Source: Jatrophihabitans_A lederbergiae
Lineage (GTDB): Bacteria; Actinomycetota; Actinomycetes; Mycobacteriales; Jatrophihabitantaceae
Direction of reading: 5' to 3'
Assembly (NCBI RefSeq): GCF_031845305.1
Contig: NZ_JAVREH010000006.1
Location: 62,001 to 126,000, forward strand
Length of the DNA stretch: 64,000 nt
Shown: piece after piece, positions 25,640 to 34,308 of the stretch
Layout: every line of letters begins with the position of its first letter
How positions within the stretch are numbered: position 1 is the stretch's first letter
Made by a program: the position numbers and the translations under genes
The notes under the pieces: generated by a model
Databases searched by the model: none
What the model was told of the DNA's origin: nothing
The model's input: the letters and a program-made list of their open reading frames with translations, nothing else

Positions 25640-26238
25640 GCGCGCACCACCTTGCGCATCTTCAGGGCGCGGGCGACGTAGTCCAGGCCGGTGATCACCG
25701 TGAGCAGCACCGCCACCACCATCACGCCGGTGGCGGCCGTGTGCCAGCCGCCCGAGAGCGGCAGCACCAGCAGTCCGATCGCCACCGCCTGCACCAGCGT
25801 CTTCACCTTGCCACCCCGGCTCGCCGGCATGACCCCGTGCCGGATCACCCAGAATCGCAGCAGGGTCACGCCCACCTCACGGACCACGATGACCACGGTC
25901 ACGAACCACGACACCTCGCCCAGCATGGAGAGGCCGACCAGCGCCGTGCCGATCAGCGCCTTGTCGGCGATCGGGTCGGCCAGCTTGCCGAACTCGGTGA
26001 TGAGCCCGTACTTGCGGGCCAGATCGCCGTCGATCCGGTCGGTGAGGCTGGCCACCGCGAAGATGACGCAGGCGATCACCTGCCAGCCCTCGGAACGGCC
26101 GCCCGAATGGAACAGCGCCGCGGCGAAGAAGGGCACCAGCACCAGCCGCAGCATGGTCAATCCGTTGGCGATGTTCCACGCTGACACGGTGGTCGCCGGA
26201 AGCGCCAGCGGGTCCGCCACCGGATCGACCCCAGTCAT
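25636..26238 (-). CDS. pgsA: CDP-alcohol phosphatidyltransferase (PgsA type)
   Basis: 200 aa, several membrane helices. The CDP-alcohol phosphotransferase motif DG-x2-AR-x8-G-x3-D-x3-D is complete in DGDLARKYGLITEFGKLADPIAD. It probably makes phosphatidylglycerol phosphate from CDP-diacylglycerol and glycerol-3-phosphate at the membrane. It overlaps rimO upstream and cinA downstream by ATGA, so the three are coupled. Syntenic with pgsA3 of M. tuberculosis; phosphatidylinositol-type substrates are less likely. Confidence 0.9.
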   Translation of the reverse strand: MTGVDPVADPLALPATTVSAWNIANGLTMLRLVLVPFFAAALFHSGGRSEGWQVIACVIFAVASLTDRIDGDLARKYGLITEFGKLADPIADKALIGTALVGLSMLGEVSWFVTVVIVVREVGVTLLRFWVIRHGVMPASRGGKVKTLVQAVAIGLLVLPLSGGWHTAATGVMVVAVLLTVITGLDYVARALKMRKVVRA

Positions 26239-27656
26239 CGCACCGAGCCGGGCACCACGTCGGCGATCAGGTCAGCTCCTTCGCTGTCCACCACCACGGC
26301 GCTCACCAGCTGCCCGCGCCGCAGCCCGTCGGTGGCTCCGGTGAGCGTCACCGCGCCGTCCGTCTCAGGAGCTTGATGGGCGGCCCGTCCGGTCACCTCA
26401 CCGTCCTCGATCAGCTCGACCAGAACCTCGACCGTCTCGCCGATCCGGTCCTCGGCACGCTGGTTGACGAGCTCGTCGGCGAGGGCGGCCACCCGCTCCA
26501 CCCGCGACGCGATGACGTCGTCGGCCAGCTTGCCGTCGAACTGCTCGGCCTCGGTGCCGTCCTCGTCGGAGTAGCCGAACACACCCACGACATCGAGGCG
26601 GGCGAGGGTGAGAAAGCGCTCCAGCTCTGCGACGTCGTCCTCCGTCTCACCGGGAAAGCCGACGATGACGTTGCTGCGTGAGCCGGCCGCCGGCGCCAGT
26701 GCCCGCGCCTGGTCCAGCAGGCCGACGAAGGACTCGGTGGAACCGAAGCGCTTCATCCGGCGTAACACCGGGGTGGACGCATGCTGGAAGGACAGGTCGA
26801 AGTACGGCACCACGCCCGGTGTCGAGCCGAGAGCCTGCAGCAGGGACGGCCGCAGCTCAGCCGGTTGCAGGTAGGAGACCCGGACCCACTCGATGCCCGG
26901 AACGGCCGTCAGTCGAGGCAGCAACGACTCCAGCGCACGCAGGTCGCCGAGGTCCTTGCCGTAGGACGTCGAGTTCTCGCTCACCAGCACCAGTTCACGC
27001 ACGCCATGGTCGGCCAGCCAGCTGGCCTCACCCAGGATGTCCTCCGGCGCCCGCGAGACGAACGCGCCACGGAAGGACGGGATGGCGCAGAACGTGCAGC
27101 GGCGGTCACAGCCGGACGCCAGTTTGAGATAGGCCACCGGCGAGTCGTCCAGCCGCTTGCGTGCCGTGGTCGGGCCCCACTGATGCCCCGGAACGGCTAC
27201 CTCGGTCACCGCCCGGGGACGCTGCGCAGGGCTGATCGGCAACAGCGTGCGGCGATCCGCCGGGGTGTGCGGGGCGATCGCGCGCCCGGCGAGGACGTCG
27301 TCCAGGTGCTCGTCGATCCTCGCGTAGGAGTCGAAGCCGAGGATGGCGTCGGCCTCGGGCAGGGCGTCGGCGAGCTTCTCGCCATAACGCTCGGCCAGGC
27401 AGCCGACCGCGACCACCTTCTTGCCGCCTTCGGCAGCGGCGAGCAGGGTGTCGATCGAGTCCTTCTTCGCGGAGTCGATGAAACCGCAGGTGTTGACGAC
27501 GACCACGTCGGCCAGCTCGGACTCGCTGAGCTGCCAGCCGCGGGCGGCCAGCGTTCCGGCCAGTTCCTCGGAGTCGACCTCGTTTCGGGCACAGCCGAGG
27601 GTGACGATGGCGACGCTGCTGGGTTGCACCCCGGGGGGCGGATGAGACACAAACAC
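26235..27656 (-). CDS. rimO: Ribosomal protein S12 methylthiotransferase RimO
   Basis: Radical-SAM enzyme that methylthiolates Asp of S12. About 473 aa. The UPF0004 domain (IVTLGCARNEVDSEELAG) distinguishes RimO from MiaB. The radical-SAM CxxxCxxC is in GCDRRCTFCAIPSFRG, and a TRAM domain ends the protein. GTG 27656 is spaced best from an upstream AGG; GTG 27650 is close. First gene of the rimO-pgsA-cinA operon. Confidence 0.94.
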   Translation of the reverse strand: MFVSHPPPGVQPSSVAIVTLGCARNEVDSEELAGTLAARGWQLSESELADVVVVNTCGFIDSAKKDSIDTLLAAAEGGKKVVAVGCLAERYGEKLADALPEADAILGFDSYARIDEHLDDVLAGRAIAPHTPADRRTLLPISPAQRPRAVTEVAVPGHQWGPTTARKRLDDSPVAYLKLASGCDRRCTFCAIPSFRGAFVSRAPEDILGEASWLADHGVRELVLVSENSTSYGKDLGDLRALESLLPRLTAVPGIEWVRVSYLQPAELRPSLLQALGSTPGVVPYFDLSFQHASTPVLRRMKRFGSTESFVGLLDQARALAPAAGSRSNVIVGFPGETEDDVAELERFLTLARLDVVGVFGYSDEDGTEAEQFDGKLADDVIASRVERVAALADELVNQRAEDRIGETVEVLVELIEDGEVTGRAAHQAPETDGAVTLTGATDGLRRGQLVSAVVVDSEGADLIADVVPGSVR

Positions 27657-27738
27657 GAGGTTACCTGGGCTTGGCCGTGCCGCCGTCCGGCTACGGCACT
27701 CCGATCTCATCGCGAGCGCGGCTGCCGACAGACCGGCT

Positions 27739-27790
27739 GGCTGGGACCGGCCGGCTGGGACCGGCCGGCTGGGATCGGCTGGCTGGGACC
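27739..27790. repeat. 14-bp x 3.7 tandem repeat upstream of argA
   Basis: GGCTGGGACCGGCC at 27739-27752 and 27753-27766, GGCTGGGATCGGCT at 27767-27780, then GGCTGGGACC to 27790. It ends 30 bp before the argA ATG, in the divergent rimO-argA promoter. Confidence 0.92.
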
Positions 27791-27820
27791 GTGAAGATCG
27801 CCGCTGAGTATGGTGCGGTG

Positions 27821-28345
27821 ATGCCCGACAGCAGCGTCCCCGTCGCCGAGCGAGTGCGGGTGCGACGCGCCCGCACCCTCGACATCCCGGCGGTCAAGGG
27901 CCTCATCGACACCTACACCGGGCAGCGGCTGCTGCTCGCCAAGGACACCGTCACGCTGTACGAGATGGTGCAGGAGTTCCTCGTCGCGGAGCTGGACGGG
28001 GAGGTGGTCGGCTGCGGCGCGCTGCACGTGCTGTGGCAGGACCTCGCCGAGATCCGCACGCTGGCCGTCGCCCCGCAGTGCCGTGGCCAGCGGATCGGTG
28101 ACCAGCTGCTGTCCCAGCTCATCGCCACCGCCCGCGAGCTGGGCCTGGAGCGGCTGTTCGCGCTGACGTTCCAGACCCGGTTCTTCGCCCGGCACGGCTT
28201 CTGCGAGATCGAGGGGACGCCGGTCGAGCCCGAGGTCTACTCCCAGCTCCGGCGCTCCTACGACGCCGGGATCGCGGAGTTCCTGGACCTGGAATACGTC
28301 AAGCCGAACACGCTCGGCAACGCCCGGATGCTGCTGGTGCTCTGA
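27821..28345 (+). CDS. argA: Amino-acid N-acetyltransferase (N-acetylglutamate synthase)
   Basis: 174 aa stand-alone GNAT that makes N-acetylglutamate, first step of arginine synthesis. It closely resembles Rv2747 as I remember it: RRARTLDIPAVKGLIDTY, VGCGALHVLWQDLAEIRTLAV, GQRIGDQLLSQL, LTFQTRFFARHGFCEIEGTPV and a C-terminal ..LEYVKPNTLGNARMLLVL. ATG 27821 is preferred; in-frame GTGs at 27791 and 27818 exist. Position between rimO/pgsA and ftsK matches M. tuberculosis. Confidence 0.92.
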   Translation: MPDSSVPVAERVRVRRARTLDIPAVKGLIDTYTGQRLLLAKDTVTLYEMVQEFLVAELDGEVVGCGALHVLWQDLAEIRTLAVAPQCRGQRIGDQLLSQLIATARELGLERLFALTFQTRFFARHGFCEIEGTPVEPEVYSQLRRSYDAGIAEFLDLEYVKPNTLGNARMLLVL

Positions 28346-28418
28346 GCGGCGACACGCCGCCGTCGGAACGCGACCGAGGACACCGGTGCCGCTACGGTGT
28401 GGCCCGGAGGTGTTGGTA

Positions 28419-28568
28419 GTGACCGAGATCCAGTTGACCCGCCCGCAGTCGGCACGGTGGACGGAGCCCGCGAAGGTACGGGCAAGCGTCGGCCGCCACG
28501 CCTGCACCCAGCGCGCCCGGCTCACCCTGCGCCGGGTCTGCTACCTGGCACGCCACCTCGCCCGCTGA
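28419..28568 (+). CDS. Possible small basic protein
   Basis: 49 codons from GTG 28419, preceded by GGAGG at 28406-28410 with good spacing. It begins MTEIQLTRPQSARW and ends in an Arg-rich stretch (LTLRRVCYLARHLAR). No family recognised. It fills the 263-bp gap between argA and the 3' end of ftsK, and its stop abuts the ftsK repeat. It could be chance. Confidence 0.35.
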   Translation: MTEIQLTRPQSARWTEPAKVRASVGRHACTQRARLTLRRVCYLARHLAR

Positions 28569-28618
28569 TCAGAACGGCTTGATCAGAACGGCTTGATCAG
28601 AACGGCTATCAGAACGGC
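28566..28618 (-). repeat. 14-bp x 3.8 tandem repeat over the ftsK stop codon
   Basis: TGATCAGAACGGCT at 28566-28579, 28580-28593 and 28594-28607, plus ATCAGAACGGC to 28618. On the coding strand each copy reads CCGTTCTGATCA, the last codons (Pro-Phe-stop) of ftsK. TGA triplets follow the real stop at offsets of 12, 26 and 40 bp, covering all three frames. Confidence 0.92.
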
Positions 28619-31263
28619 GCGGGCTCGCTGGATCCGTCCTCGTCCGGGTCGTCGCCCTCGTCGTCCACCAGGTCGTCGGCCGTACCGCCGTTGCGCAGGG
28701 TGTACATCAGGCCGGCGAGCTCGTCCGGCTTGACCAGCACGTCCCGGGCCTTGGAGCCCTCAGACGGGCCGACGATGGAGCGTGACTCCATCAGGTCCAT
28801 CAGTCGGCCGGCCTTGGCGAAACCGACGCGGAGCTTGCGCTGCAGCATCGACGTCGATCCGAACTGGGTCGACACCACCAGCTCGACCGCCTGCAGGAAC
28901 ACGTCGAGGTCGTCGCCGATGTCGGAGTCGATCTCTTTGCTCGCCGCGACCGGTGCGGTGACGTCCTCGCGGTAGGTCGGCTGCAACTGCTCCCTGCAGT
29001 GCGCGACGATCGCGTTGATCTCGGCGTCGGTGACGTACGCGCCCTGGATCCGGGCCGGCTTCGACGCGCCCATCGGCAGGAACAGCCCGTCCCCCTTGCC
29101 GAGCAGCTTCTCAGCACCCGGCTGGTCCAGGATGACCCGGGAGTCGGTGACCGAGGAGGTCTTGAAGCCGAGCCGGGACGGCACGTTCGCCTTGATCAGC
29201 CCCGTGACGACGTCGACCGAGGGCCGCTGGGTCGCGATGACGAGGTGGATGCCGGCGGCCCGGGCGAGCTGGGTGATCCGGACTACGGCGTCCTCCACGT
29301 CGCGCGGGGCGACCATCATCAGGTCGGCGAGCTCGTCGATGATCACCAGCAGGTAGGGGTAGGGCGTGTAGACGCGCTCGCTGCCGGGCGGGGCGGTGAG
29401 TTCGCCGTTGAGCACCTTGCGGTTGAAGTCGTCGATGTGCCGGACGGCGGAGGCTTCCATGTCCTCGTAGCGCATGTCCATCTCGCGCACGACCCAGGCC
29501 AGCGCGTCCGCGGCCTTCTTCGGATTGGTGATCACGGGGGTGACGAGGTGCGGAATGCCCTGGTAGGCGGCGAACTCCACCCGCTTGGGATCGATCAGCA
29601 CCATCCGTACCTGGTCCGGCGTGGCTCGGGTCAGCACCGACAGGATCAGGGAGTTGATGCAGGACGACTTTCCGGCTCCGGTGGCTCCCGCCACCAGCAG
29701 GTGCGGCATCTTGGCCAGGTTGGCGACGACGAAGCCGCCCTCGACGTCCTTGCCCAGCGCGGCCAGCATGGGGTGGTGGTCACGCAACGCCACGTTGGAG
29801 CGCAGCACGTCACCGAGCATGACGATCTCGGGGTCGGTGTTCGGGATCTCGACGCCGACCGCCGACTTGCCGGGGATCGGGCTGATGATCCGGACGTCCG
29901 GGCTCTTGACGGCGTAGGCGATGTTGCGGGTGAGCTGGGTGATCCGCTCGACCTTCACACCGGGGCCGAGTTCGACCTCGTACCGGGTCACTGTCGGGCC
30001 GCGGCTGAAACCGGTCACCGCGCAGTCGACGTTGAACTCGTCGAAGACCTGGGACAGCGCCGCGATGACCTCGTCGTTCGCCCTGGTGTGCTCCAGGTGC
30101 TGGCTGCCCGCGCCCAGGATGTCGGCGGAGGGCAGCGTGTACATCCCGGCCCCGCCGTTGAGCTCCAGCTGGGTGGGACGGCTGATCGGGGGCAGGTCCT
30201 CCTCGACCGGTGCCTTGACGACGCGTGGGCGCCGCGGCTTGCGGGCGGCCTCGGCGTCGACCTCCGCGGTGGCCGGGTCCGGCAGGATCTCGGTCGCGGC
30301 GTCGAACTCGGCCGGGTCCTGCTCCTGCTGCGCGGCCTTGGCCGCACGGCGCTTGGTGGCGGGGCGACCCGCGGCCGGGAAGGGGTCCGCCAGGAACGGG
30401 TCGATCTCCGAGTCGGCCGCATCGTCGCCGGGCTGCTCGTCCTGATCCTGAGCCGGGTGCCGCTTGAGGTGCAGCCGCTCCGCGACGCTCTGGTGGGGCG
30501 CGTCCTCGCCTTTCCCGGCGGAGTGGACGAACAGTCCCCGGACGATCTCGGGCAGCTGGTTGAGGGGCGTCGCGGTGACCACCAGGGTGCCGAACGCCCC
30601 GAGCAGGAACAGGACCAGCAGGACGAGGCTCGCCGGCAGTACCCGCTCCAGCTCACCCGCCAGCAGGCCGATCACGCCGCCGGCGTGGGCCCAGCCGGCC
30701 TCGCGCTGCGGGGAACCGGCCCACAGGTGCAGCATGCCGGTAAGGGTCAGCAGGATTGCGCCGCATCCGACGAGTAGCCGGCCGCGCCGTTCCGGTTGCG
30801 GGCGCTGACGGAGCAGGTGGATCGACCAGGCCAGCAGCAGTGGCGGCAGCACCATCGCGGCATTGCCGATGATCAGGCGGAACAGGCCGGTGATGGCATC
30901 GCCCAACGCGCCGGCTGCGTGGAACCACAGGGCGACGCCGGAGATCAGCGCCAGCGCGAAGACAGCGAGGCCGGCACCGTCACGGCGGTGAGCCGGATCG
31001 AGCTCGCGGGCACTGGCGGCATTCCTGCCGACCGCGCGGGCCAGGGTGCCGGCTGCCATGCCGAGGCCGTGCCACACCTGGCTGACGGCTCGGGCGACAC
31101 CCGCCAGTGGTGGCTGTTTCTTGCGGGGACCGGGCTTTGCCGCGGTCGCCCCGCGGCTGGACCGGCCGGCGGGCGGGCGGGTGCTCGCGCCCCGGGAACG
31201 GCCAGCGGCCGGCGCCTTCTTCGGCGCCGACGAACGAGTCTTGGTTCCAGATGTGCCTGCCAC
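28609..31263 (-). CDS. ftsK: DNA translocase FtsK/SpoIIIE
   Basis: About 884 aa from GTG 31263; GTG 31302 would add 13 residues. A basic N-terminus is followed by four or so membrane helices (about 70-235), an acidic linker, the alpha/beta motor with Walker A VAGATGAGKSS (about 525) and LVIIDELADLMM, and a C-terminal gamma winged helix (STSMLQRKLRVGFAKAGRLMDLME). It pumps chromosome DNA through the septum. The C-terminal tail is acidic and its 3' end is tandemly duplicated. Confidence 0.95.
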   Translation of the reverse strand: MAGTSGTKTRSSAPKKAPAAGRSRGASTRPPAGRSSRGATAAKPGPRKKQPPLAGVARAVSQVWHGLGMAAGTLARAVGRNAASARELDPAHRRDGAGLAVFALALISGVALWFHAAGALGDAITGLFRLIIGNAAMVLPPLLLAWSIHLLRQRPQPERRGRLLVGCGAILLTLTGMLHLWAGSPQREAGWAHAGGVIGLLAGELERVLPASLVLLVLFLLGAFGTLVVTATPLNQLPEIVRGLFVHSAGKGEDAPHQSVAERLHLKRHPAQDQDEQPGDDAADSEIDPFLADPFPAAGRPATKRRAAKAAQQEQDPAEFDAATEILPDPATAEVDAEAARKPRRPRVVKAPVEEDLPPISRPTQLELNGGAGMYTLPSADILGAGSQHLEHTRANDEVIAALSQVFDEFNVDCAVTGFSRGPTVTRYEVELGPGVKVERITQLTRNIAYAVKSPDVRIISPIPGKSAVGVEIPNTDPEIVMLGDVLRSNVALRDHHPMLAALGKDVEGGFVVANLAKMPHLLVAGATGAGKSSCINSLILSVLTRATPDQVRMVLIDPKRVEFAAYQGIPHLVTPVITNPKKAADALAWVVREMDMRYEDMEASAVRHIDDFNRKVLNGELTAPPGSERVYTPYPYLLVIIDELADLMMVAPRDVEDAVVRITQLARAAGIHLVIATQRPSVDVVTGLIKANVPSRLGFKTSSVTDSRVILDQPGAEKLLGKGDGLFLPMGASKPARIQGAYVTDAEINAIVAHCREQLQPTYREDVTAPVAASKEIDSDIGDDLDVFLQAVELVVSTQFGSTSMLQRKLRVGFAKAGRLMDLMESRSIVGPSEGSKARDVLVKPDELAGLMYTLRNGGTADDLVDDEGDDPDEDGSSEPAPF

Positions 31264-31335
31264 CCGGTAACCGTAACGCTCAACCCCAAGTTGAGGAGCC
31301 ACGACACCGGCGCGGGCAGGCGCGGGTTGCTGGGG

Positions 31336-32238
31336 CTATCCGAGCCCGGCGTCGGCCAGATCCTGGCGCAGGTGACTCAGCTCGTGCTCGGTGGCCTCGA
31401 CCATCGGCAGCCGGACCGGTCCCGCCGAGCGCCCCCGCAGGGTCAGCCCCGCCTTCACCAGGATCACCCCCTGGGTACGGAAGATGCCGGTGTAGATGGG
31501 CAGCAGCTCGCGGTACAGCCGGAGCGCCTCGGCGGCATCGCCGCGGTCGTAGGCCTCGATCAGCGCCTTGGTGCCGGCACCGGAGAAGTGCGTGGAGGTG
31601 CCGATCACGCCCGCTCCGCCGATCGACAGCATCGGCAGCACCATCGCGTCGTCGCCGGCGTAGTACGCGAGGCCGGTCTCGGCCAGCACCCGGGCCGCGG
31701 CCGCGATATCGCCCTTGGCGTCCTTCACGGCCACGATCCGCTCGTGCTGCGCGAGGGCCATCATGGTCTCGGTCTCGACCGCAACGCCCGACCGCTTCGG
31801 AATGTCATAGATCGCCACCGGCAGGTCGGTGGCGTCCGCGACGGCGCGGAAGTGGCGGAGCAGTCCGTCCTGCGGCGGGCGGGAGTAGTACGGCGCGACG
31901 ACGAGCAGCGCCTGCGCCCCCGCCTTCGCGGCCTGGTCGGCCAGGTGCATCGAGTGCACGGTGTCGAAGGTGCCGACGCCCGCCACGATGACGGCCCGGT
32001 CCCCCACCGCGTCGGCCACCGCGGCCACCAGCTCGGCCTTCTCCACATCGCTGGTGGTGGGCGCCTCGCCGGTCGTCCCGTTCAGCACGAGCCCGTCGTT
32101 GCCCTGCTCGTCGACCAGGTGCGTGGCCAGCGCGACGGCCGCCGCCAGGTCGAGATCGCCGGCCACGTCGAAGGGCGTGACCATCGCGGTGAGCAGGCGG
32201 CCCAGCGGACGTGAGGGGGCAGTCGTCGACATGGCCAT
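31336..32238 (-). CDS. dapA: 4-hydroxy-tetrahydrodipicolinate synthase
   Basis: Condenses pyruvate and aspartate semialdehyde in the lysine/DAP pathway. About 300 aa. Family features: VTPFDVAGDLD, LNGTTGEAPT, the Tyr in PYYSRPPQDG, the Schiff-base Lys in VAVKDAKGD, and GGAGVIGTSTHF. Start ATG 32238 or 32232, 4 bp after the upstream kinase stop, so co-translated with it. dapB is 4 kb away and dapF at 8 kb. Confidence 0.95.
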   Translation of the reverse strand: MAMSTTAPSRPLGRLLTAMVTPFDVAGDLDLAAAVALATHLVDEQGNDGLVLNGTTGEAPTTSDVEKAELVAAVADAVGDRAVIVAGVGTFDTVHSMHLADQAAKAGAQALLVVAPYYSRPPQDGLLRHFRAVADATDLPVAIYDIPKRSGVAVETETMMALAQHERIVAVKDAKGDIAAAARVLAETGLAYYAGDDAMVLPMLSIGGAGVIGTSTHFSGAGTKALIEAYDRGDAAEALRLYRELLPIYTGIFRTQGVILVKAGLTLRGRSAGPVRLPMVEATEHELSHLRQDLADAGLG

Positions 32239-32242
32239 AACG

Positions 32243-32896
32243 CTACCGTCGTGCCCCGTCGCGATCATCAAGCGCGGCCGTGCTGGTGTCGAACCAGCCG
32301 AGCACCTGGTCCGCTCCGCGGCGGTGCCCGGCGACCAGCTGGGAATTGCGCTCGTCGGAGCCGAGTACCCAGTCCCGCGCCTGCTCCGGAGTCTTGCCGA
32401 ACGCGATGTGCCGGGCGATGAGGGCGTCGAGGCGTTCACCGGCCGGCGGGTCGAGGTACCAGACCTCATCCAGCGAGGGCCGCAGCTCGGGCCACAGCAG
32501 CAGGTAGTTGCCCTCGGTGATCACCAGCGGCACCTCGGCGGGAACCGCGACGGCCGCCGCGATGGAGTCCTCGATGTCCCGGTCGAAGGCGGGCGCGTAG
32601 ACGGTGCCGGGCTCGGAACGCAGTCGCCGGAGCAGCGCGGCGTAACCGGCGCGGTCGAAGGTCTCCGGCGCGCCCTTGCGGTCGCGCAGGCCGATTCGGC
32701 GCAGCTCCTGATCGGCGATGTGGAAGCCGTCCATGCCGACGAGGGCAACCCGGCCAGGGCCGAGCACGTCCGCCAGCCGGCCGGCCAGGGTCGACTTGCC
32801 CGCCCCAGGTGGCCCGGTGAGCCCGAGAATTCGTCGGCCGCCCAGTTCCGCCAGCGCGCTGGCGGAACTGACGGCCTCGGCGAAGGTGGTGAGCAT
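32243..32896 (-). CDS. P-loop nucleoside/nucleotide kinase family protein
   Basis: 217 aa. Walker A GLTGPPGAGKSTLA (about 26-39), VGMDGFHIAD, a base-binding segment AYAPAFDR-like (VYAPAFDRDIEDS), and ITEGNYLLL place it in the uridine kinase/phosphoribulokinase/pantothenate kinase fold. The substrate cannot be told; annotations in this group range from uridine kinase to fructose/pantothenate kinase. GGAGG precedes the ATG. It leads directly into dapA. Confidence 0.8.
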   Translation of the reverse strand: MLTTFAEAVSSASALAELGGRRILGLTGPPGAGKSTLAGRLADVLGPGRVALVGMDGFHIADQELRRIGLRDRKGAPETFDRAGYAALLRRLRSEPGTVYAPAFDRDIEDSIAAAVAVPAEVPLVITEGNYLLLWPELRPSLDEVWYLDPPAGERLDALIARHIAFGKTPEQARDWVLGSDERNSQLVAGHRRGADQVLGWFDTSTAALDDRDGARR

Positions 32897-32993
32897 CGTG
32901 CCTCCGAACCAGCGTCCACAGCGACGCTCTCGAGCTTTTTCGGACGGCTGCCTGGTCCTGCAGCCAGTGTTCCAGTGTCGTCACCGATGACCG

Positions 32994-33029
32994 TCAGCCG
33001 CTCACCCTCAGCCGCTGGCCTCAGCCGCT
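32994..33029 (-). repeat. Triplicated 3' end of the YcaQ-like gene
   Basis: TCAGCCGCT occurs at 32994, 33008 and 33021. On the coding strand it reads AGCGGCTGA, Ser-Gly-stop. The first TGA is the real stop (33021-33023); the others follow 13 and 27 bp later. Confidence 0.7.
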
Positions 33030-34256
33030 GACAACCGCGGCCAGTGCGGGTGAGAGGTCACCTCGCCCGGTCACGTCGATGCCGTCCAGACCGAGCCAAC
33101 CGGCCAGCTCGCGCAGCTGTTCGGCCAGTTGCTCGGCGACGTAGCGGATGTCGACGTCGGGCTCGGCCCAGGCCGACTGCACCCTCAGCACACCCGCCTG
33201 CCGGTCAGCCTTGAGATCCACCCGAGCCACCAGCGTCTCGCCGAGCAGGAACGGCAGGACGTAGTAGCCGTGCCGCCGCTGCGCCGCCGGGGTGTAGATC
33301 TCGATCCGGTAGTGGAACCCGAACAGCCGCATAGCCCGGTCGCGGTACCAGATCAGCGGGTCGAACGGGCTCAGCAGGGCACGCGCGTGCACCCGGCGCG
33401 GCCGGCGCGCCGGCGGGTGCAGGTACGCCGGCGCGCTCCAGCCCGCCACCGTCACCGGGTGCAGCTCCCCCGCCTCGACCAGTTCGGCGACCCGGCGCTT
33501 GGAGTCCGTCCTGGACAGCCTGAAGTAGTCGCCCAGGTCGTCCTCGGTGGCGATGCCGTACGCCCTGGCGGCGATCCGGACCAGCTCCCGCTGGGCGTCC
33601 TCCCTGGCCGGCGTCGGCCGCTGATGGACGGCCGCCGGCAGCACCCGCTCGATCAGGTCGTAGTGACGCTCGAAATTCACCCGGCGGGCCGCTCCGACCT
33701 CGCCGGCCCAGAACAGGTGCTCCAGCGCCACCTTGCCGTCGTGCCAGTTCCACATCTGCCCCGGCGCCCTGGGGGCGCGCTCGATGCCCAGGTCGGCGCT
33801 GCGGATCGGCCCGTCCTGGGCGACCCTGCGGCGCACCTCGTCGAGCAGCAGTGGCTTCTCGCGGGCGATGCGCTGGATGCTGCCCCAGGCCTCGTCGACG
33901 GCCCGGGCCATCCGCCACCGCAGCAGTGGATGGGTGTCCAGCGGGATCAGGGACGCCTCGTGGGCCCAGTACTCGACGTACTCACGCTTGAACGATCCGG
34001 CGGTGTGCGCGGTCATCCGGTCGAGCACGTCGCGGGGATAGGGGCCGAGCCGGGCGTACACCGGCAGGTAGTGGGAGCGGATCAGCACGTTGACCGAGTC
34101 CAACTGCAGCAGCCCCATGGTGTTCACGACCTTGCGGAGCTGCCTGGCGGTGTTGGGGTCGGGCGGGGGGGGCAGCCCGAAACCCTGCGCGGCCAGCGCG
34201 ATGCGTCGGGCGGCCGCGGCGGAGAGATCGGATCGGGGCACGCGCCATTTGACCAT
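33021..34256 (-). CDS. Winged-helix YcaQ-family DNA glycosylase
   Basis: 411 aa from ATG 34256. The N-terminus (AAAARRIALAAQGF) and NTMGLLQLDSVNVLIRSHYLPVYARLGPY match the HTH_42/YcaQ family, in which the QLDSVN region carries the catalytic Gln. YEVWAHEASLIP-like (YVEYWAHEASLIPLD) and SPFDPLIWYRDRAMRLFGFHYRIEIY are also typical. E. coli YcaQ unhooks interstrand crosslinks; Streptomyces AlkZ protects against azinomycin. Here it sits in housekeeping context, so a general crosslink-repair role is inferred. Divergent from a GNAT gene 52 bp away. Confidence 0.88.
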   Translation of the reverse strand: MVKWRVPRSDLSAAAARRIALAAQGFGLPPPPDPNTARQLRKVVNTMGLLQLDSVNVLIRSHYLPVYARLGPYPRDVLDRMTAHTAGSFKREYVEYWAHEASLIPLDTHPLLRWRMARAVDEAWGSIQRIAREKPLLLDEVRRRVAQDGPIRSADLGIERAPRAPGQMWNWHDGKVALEHLFWAGEVGAARRVNFERHYDLIERVLPAAVHQRPTPAREDAQRELVRIAARAYGIATEDDLGDYFRLSRTDSKRRVAELVEAGELHPVTVAGWSAPAYLHPPARRPRRVHARALLSPFDPLIWYRDRAMRLFGFHYRIEIYTPAAQRRHGYYVLPFLLGETLVARVDLKADRQAGVLRVQSAWAEPDVDIRYVAEQLAEQLRELAGWLGLDGIDVTGRGDLSPALAAVVSG

Positions 34257-34308
34257 GGACCGCCGACACCCGCGCTCGGCCGGCAGGCCGCGTCCGTAGG
34301 CTGTCGGG

